Assembly (NCBI RefSeq): GCF_014170335.1
Contig: NZ_LZZS01000005.1
Span: 620,001 to 684,000 of the forward strand
Length of the DNA stretch: 64,000 bases
Source of the DNA: Achromobacter sp. UMC46
GTDB lineage: Bacteria; Pseudomonadota; Gammaproteobacteria; Burkholderiales; Burkholderiaceae_B
Direction: 5' to 3'
The notes beneath the pieces are model-generated. The model did not search any database. It saw only the letters and a program-made list of their open reading frames with translations, and was not told the DNA's origin. Each line of letters begins with the position of its first letter. Positions within the stretch are counted from its first letter, which is position 1. This document shows positions 61,464 to 64,000 of this stretch, one piece after another. The position numbers were made by a program, and so were the translations under genes.

Positions 61464-62614
61464 GCACCCCGGCACTGCGCATTCTGCACGTCATCACCGG
61501 CCTGGGGCAGGGCGGCGCGGAATCGGTGCTGCTTCGCCTGGCGACGTATCCCGAACCCGCGGAGCACATCGTCGTGTCGCTGACCGACGAGGGCATCTAT
61601 GGCGAGCGCCTGCGCGCCGCCGGTGTGACCGTGCACGCGCTGGGCATGAAGCGCGGCCGCGTCAGCCTGGGGGGCTTCCTAGCCTTGCGCCGGTTGATCG
61701 CAAGCAGCCGCCCCGATGCCGTGCAGACCTGGATGTACCACGCCGACCTGATCGGCGGCCTGGCGGCCCGTCTCGCGGGCGTGCGCGCCATCGCCTGGGG
61801 CATTCGCAATTCGGGCGCCCACCTGGAACGCAGTAGCCGTTCGGCCCGGCTGGTGTTGCGCGCGTGCGCCCTGTTGTCGGGCAGCGTGCCCCGCGCGATC
61901 GTCTGCGCCGCGCAGAACGCCGCCGAACGCCACGCCGAAAAGGGTTACCGGCGCGACCGCATGGTGGTGATCTCGAACGGCTATGACTTGTCCCGCTATG
62001 CGCCCGACGCCCAGGCCCGAGCGCGTGTTCGGGCGCAATGGGGGCTGTCGGAGGATGCACCCGTGATCGGTTGCGTGGCCCGTTGGGACCCGCTCAAGGA
62101 TCACGCCAATTTGCTGCGCGCCGTGGCCGCGCTGGTGCGCGACGGCCGCGACGGGGGCTTGCGCTGCGTGCTGGTCGGGCGCGGCATGACGCCTGACAAC
62201 GCCGAACTGGCCGCTTTGATCGATAAACTGGATCTGCGCGAACGCCTGATCCTGGCGGGACCCAGCGACGACGTGCCCGCGGTGATGAACGGGCTGGACC
62301 TGCATGTGCTGTCCAGCTGCGCGGAAGGCTTTCCCAACGTGGTGGCCGAGGCGATGGCCTGCGGCGTCTACTGCGTGGTGACCGACGTTGGCGACGCCGC
62401 CTATATCGTCGGCGACACCGGCATCGTGGTGCCGCCCGAACAGGCCGAGGCGCTGGCGCGCGGCATCGAGACGGCCTTGTGCGACGTGGCGGCGCGCGGC
62501 AGCGGGCGGGCCGGCGAAGCCGGACGCGCCCGCGTGCTGGAAAATTTCGACCTTGCCCGGATGGTGCAACGTTACCTCGCCGTATGGCGCCGCATTTCTG
62601 GAGTCCAGGCATGA
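61460..62614 (+). CDS. GT4-family glycosyltransferase 3
   Basis: A 384-residue GT-B enzyme. N-terminal ILHVITGLGQGGAESVLLRLA, donor domain VIGCVARWDPLKDHANLLRAV, EX7E in CAEGFPNVVAEAMACG. Its start ATG overlaps the stop of the preceding gene by four bases (ATGA), and its stop overlaps the next start in the same way, showing tight coupling. Sugar specificity is unknown. Confidence 0.92.
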   Translation: MSTPALRILHVITGLGQGGAESVLLRLATYPEPAEHIVVSLTDEGIYGERLRAAGVTVHALGMKRGRVSLGGFLALRRLIASSRPDAVQTWMYHADLIGGLAARLAGVRAIAWGIRNSGAHLERSSRSARLVLRACALLSGSVPRAIVCAAQNAAERHAEKGYRRDRMVVISNGYDLSRYAPDAQARARVRAQWGLSEDAPVIGCVARWDPLKDHANLLRAVAALVRDGRDGGLRCVLVGRGMTPDNAELAALIDKLDLRERLILAGPSDDVPAVMNGLDLHVLSSCAEGFPNVVAEAMACGVYCVVTDVGDAAYIVGDTGIVVPPEQAEALARGIETALCDVAARGSGRAGEAGRARVLENFDLARMVQRYLAVWRRISGVQA

Positions 62615-63744
62615 GCGCCGGCCGCCGCTTGATGTTCGTCGTCAATAACCCGGCATTTTTCATGTCGCACCGCGTGCCGGTGGCGCAGGCCGCGCAGCGC
62701 GCGGGGTACGACGTGCATGTGGCCACGATGGACGGCCCCGCCGTGGCCGACATTCAGGCGCTGGGCATGACGCACCACGCCATCCCGATGACGCGCAGCG
62801 GCAAGCATCCCCTGCAGGAGCTGGGCACGCTGCTGGCCCTGGTCCGCCTGTTCCGGCGCGTGCGTCCGGACGTGGTGCACCTGGTCACCATCAAGCCCGT
62901 GCTCTACGGCGGCATCGCCGCACGCCTGGCTCGCGTACCGGGCATGGTGGCCGCGATTTCCGGCCTGGGCTTCGTGTTCCTGTCCAATTCGCTGAAGATG
63001 CGGCTGGTGCGCGCCGTCGTGGCCAGGCTGTACCGGATCGCATTGGGGCACCCCAACAGCCGGGTGATCTTCCAGAACGCCAATGACCGCGACTTGTTGA
63101 AGTCGCTGGGCGCGGTGCGCGACGCGCAGGTCGTCATGATCCGCGGCGCGGGCGTCGATCTGGACGCCTATCGCGCACTGCCCGAGCCGACTTCGCCGCC
63201 GGTCGTGGTCACGATGGTGGCCCGCCTGTTGCGCGACAAGGGCGTGCAGGAGTTCGTGCAGGCCGCGGGCATCCTGCGCCAGCGCGGCGTGCCGGTGACG
63301 ATGCAATTGGTGGGCGGCGTGGACGCAGGCAACCCCGCGTCGGCCACGCAGGCCGAGGTGGACGCCTGGCAACGCGACGGGGCGGTCCAGGCGCTGGGCG
63401 AACGTTCGGATGTGCCGGCGTTGTACGCGGCCTCCCACATCGCCGTGCTGCCGTCGTATCGGGAAGGCCTGCCCAAATCGCTGATCGAAGCCGCCGCATG
63501 CGCGCGCGCCGTCGTGACGACCGACGTGCCCGGCTGCCGGGATGCGATCGAGCCTGGCGAAACGGGATTGCTGGTGCCGGTGCGGGACGCGCCGGCCCTG
63601 GCCGACGCGATCGCCCGCCTGGTCGAAGACGCCGCATTGCGGCAGGCGATGGGCGCCGCGGGCCGGGCGCTGGCTGAACGCGAATTCGATATCGAGCAGG
63701 TCGCCCGCACCCACGTGGCGCTTTACGATACGCTCAGCGCCTGA
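62611..63744 (+). CDS. GT4-family glycosyltransferase 4 (PglA/WbpT-like)
   Basis: A 377-residue GT-B glycosyltransferase. The N-terminal MFVVNNPAFFMSHRVPVAQ and VHLVTIKPVLYGGIAARLA are typical of enzymes adding GalNAc-type sugars (PglA, WbpT), and the donor domain shows ARLLRDKGVQEFVQAAG and EX7E in YREGLPKSLIEAAACA. It is the last gene of the cluster. A TGACGGC / GCCGTCA hairpin starts at its stop codon. Confidence 0.92.
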   Translation: MSAGRRLMFVVNNPAFFMSHRVPVAQAAQRAGYDVHVATMDGPAVADIQALGMTHHAIPMTRSGKHPLQELGTLLALVRLFRRVRPDVVHLVTIKPVLYGGIAARLARVPGMVAAISGLGFVFLSNSLKMRLVRAVVARLYRIALGHPNSRVIFQNANDRDLLKSLGAVRDAQVVMIRGAGVDLDAYRALPEPTSPPVVVTMVARLLRDKGVQEFVQAAGILRQRGVPVTMQLVGGVDAGNPASATQAEVDAWQRDGAVQALGERSDVPALYAASHIAVLPSYREGLPKSLIEAAACARAVVTTDVPGCRDAIEPGETGLLVPVRDAPALADAIARLVEDAALRQAMGAAGRALAEREFDIEQVARTHVALYDTLSA

Positions 63745-63765
63745 CGGCGCGGGGGCGTGCCGTCA
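63742..63765. terminator. Hairpin between the glycan cluster and pgi
   Basis: TGACGGC pairs with GCCGTCA (7 bp, 10-nt loop); the first three bases are the stop codon of the last glycosyltransferase. The downstream T content is low, so it is a weak intrinsic terminator serving two convergent genes. Confidence 0.45.
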
Positions 63766-63782
63766 GGGTTCGTTGTGATGCC

Positions 63783-64000
63783 TTAGTGGCGGCGCGAGAT
63801 CGCGTCGATCCAGAAGCGCGTGGACGGATCCTGCTGGCTGGTCTGCGGCGAGTCCAGCTCGCGCATGATGTTCTTGGCCAGTACCTTGCCGAACTCCACG
63901 CCCCATTGGTCGAACGGGTTGATGCCCCAGATCACGCCCTGTACGAACACCTTGTGCTCGTACAGCGCCAGCAGCGCGCCCAGCGTGTAGGCTTCCAGGC
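63783..64000 (-). CDS. pgi: Glucose-6-phosphate isomerase, C-terminal part only
   Basis: About 72 C-terminal residues read on the minus strand; the rest lies beyond the window. The segment [20 protein letters not shown] followed by QWGVEFGK is the conserved C-terminal signature of glucose-6-phosphate isomerase (including the active-site lysine region), and [18 protein letters not shown] leads to the end. It interconverts glucose-6-phosphate and fructose-6-phosphate. It is convergent with the glycan cluster, whose sugar nucleotides draw on fructose-6-phosphate. Confidence 0.93.
   Translation of the reverse strand, partial: LEAYTLGALLALYEHKVFVQGVIWGINPFDQWGVEFGKVLAKNIMRELDSPQTSQQDPSTRFWIDAISRRH

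Noticed and set aside
55683-61475. A 1930-codon open frame antisense to the glycan genes
   Set aside because: It overlaps six well-supported genes; the repetitive His/Gln/Arg/Ala composition is typical of antisense frames in GC-rich DNA.

Overview
The window is GC-rich chromosomal DNA. Protein identities and gene neighbourhoods (uvrB, aromatic aminotransferase, lexA, metG; mrp, tamA, tamB, dcd; glycine-riboswitch gcvTHP; Mn-type sodA) fit a betaproteobacterium of the Alcaligenaceae, Achromobacter or Bordetella-like. The species is an inference from recalled similarity, not from a search.

Layout. 1-4.2 kb: uvrB (minus, cut by the window start), divergent from an aromatic aminotransferase and SOS-boxed lexA. 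4.2-5.7 kb: an IS3-family (IS150-type) element with a -1 frameshift site, inserted in the loop of what looks like the shared lexA/metG terminator. 5.7-19 kb: metG, a small membrane protein, the mrp-tamA-tamB run, dcd, a VOC-GNAT fusion protein, a diguanylate cyclase, a GNAT acetyltransferase and an unknown small gene. 19.3-24.5 kb: a PLP basic amino acid decarboxylase, a flavoprotein, sodA and a ZIP metal transporter. 24.5-29.5 kb: a tandem glycine riboswitch controlling gcvT-gcvH-gcvP, closed by a strong bidirectional terminator. 29.5-31.5 kb: a DUF945 protein with a YbjN-like C-terminus.

31.7-46.1 kb is a nine-gene minus-strand catabolic unit: omega-aminotransferase, acylating semialdehyde dehydrogenase, M81 peptidase, a complete peptide-type ABC importer (binding protein, two permeases, fused double ATPase), an amidase and a second M81 peptidase. 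A divergent MocR-type regulator sits at its head with two near-identical 14-bp operator repeats between them. I infer uptake and hydrolysis of a peptide or amide that yields beta-alanine or a similar omega-amino acid, which enters metabolism through a semialdehyde and acyl-CoA.

46.1-51.6 kb: folA and thyA separated by an MHYT-GGDEF-EAL signalling protein, then an OsmC protein and coq7. 51.6-52.0 kb is a structured intergenic region holding a well-formed promoter, a roughly 150-nt putative small RNA and a strong terminator. One hairpin loop of that RNA contains CCUCCUUU, the sequence of the 16S rRNA anti-Shine-Dalgarno tail. This is the most interesting non-coding signal in the window.

52.4-63.7 kb: an eight-gene surface-glycan cluster with a WecA/WbpL-type initiator, TviB/WbpO dehydrogenase, WbpP-type epimerase, MurJ/Wzx-like flippase, a WbpS/AsnB-like amidotransferase and four GT4 glycosyltransferases. 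It predicts a lipid-linked oligosaccharide containing a HexNAc uronic acid, probably amidated. No polymerase or chain-length regulator is visible. The window ends in the 3' part of pgi on the minus strand. I saw no rRNA, tRNA, CRISPR array or prophage.
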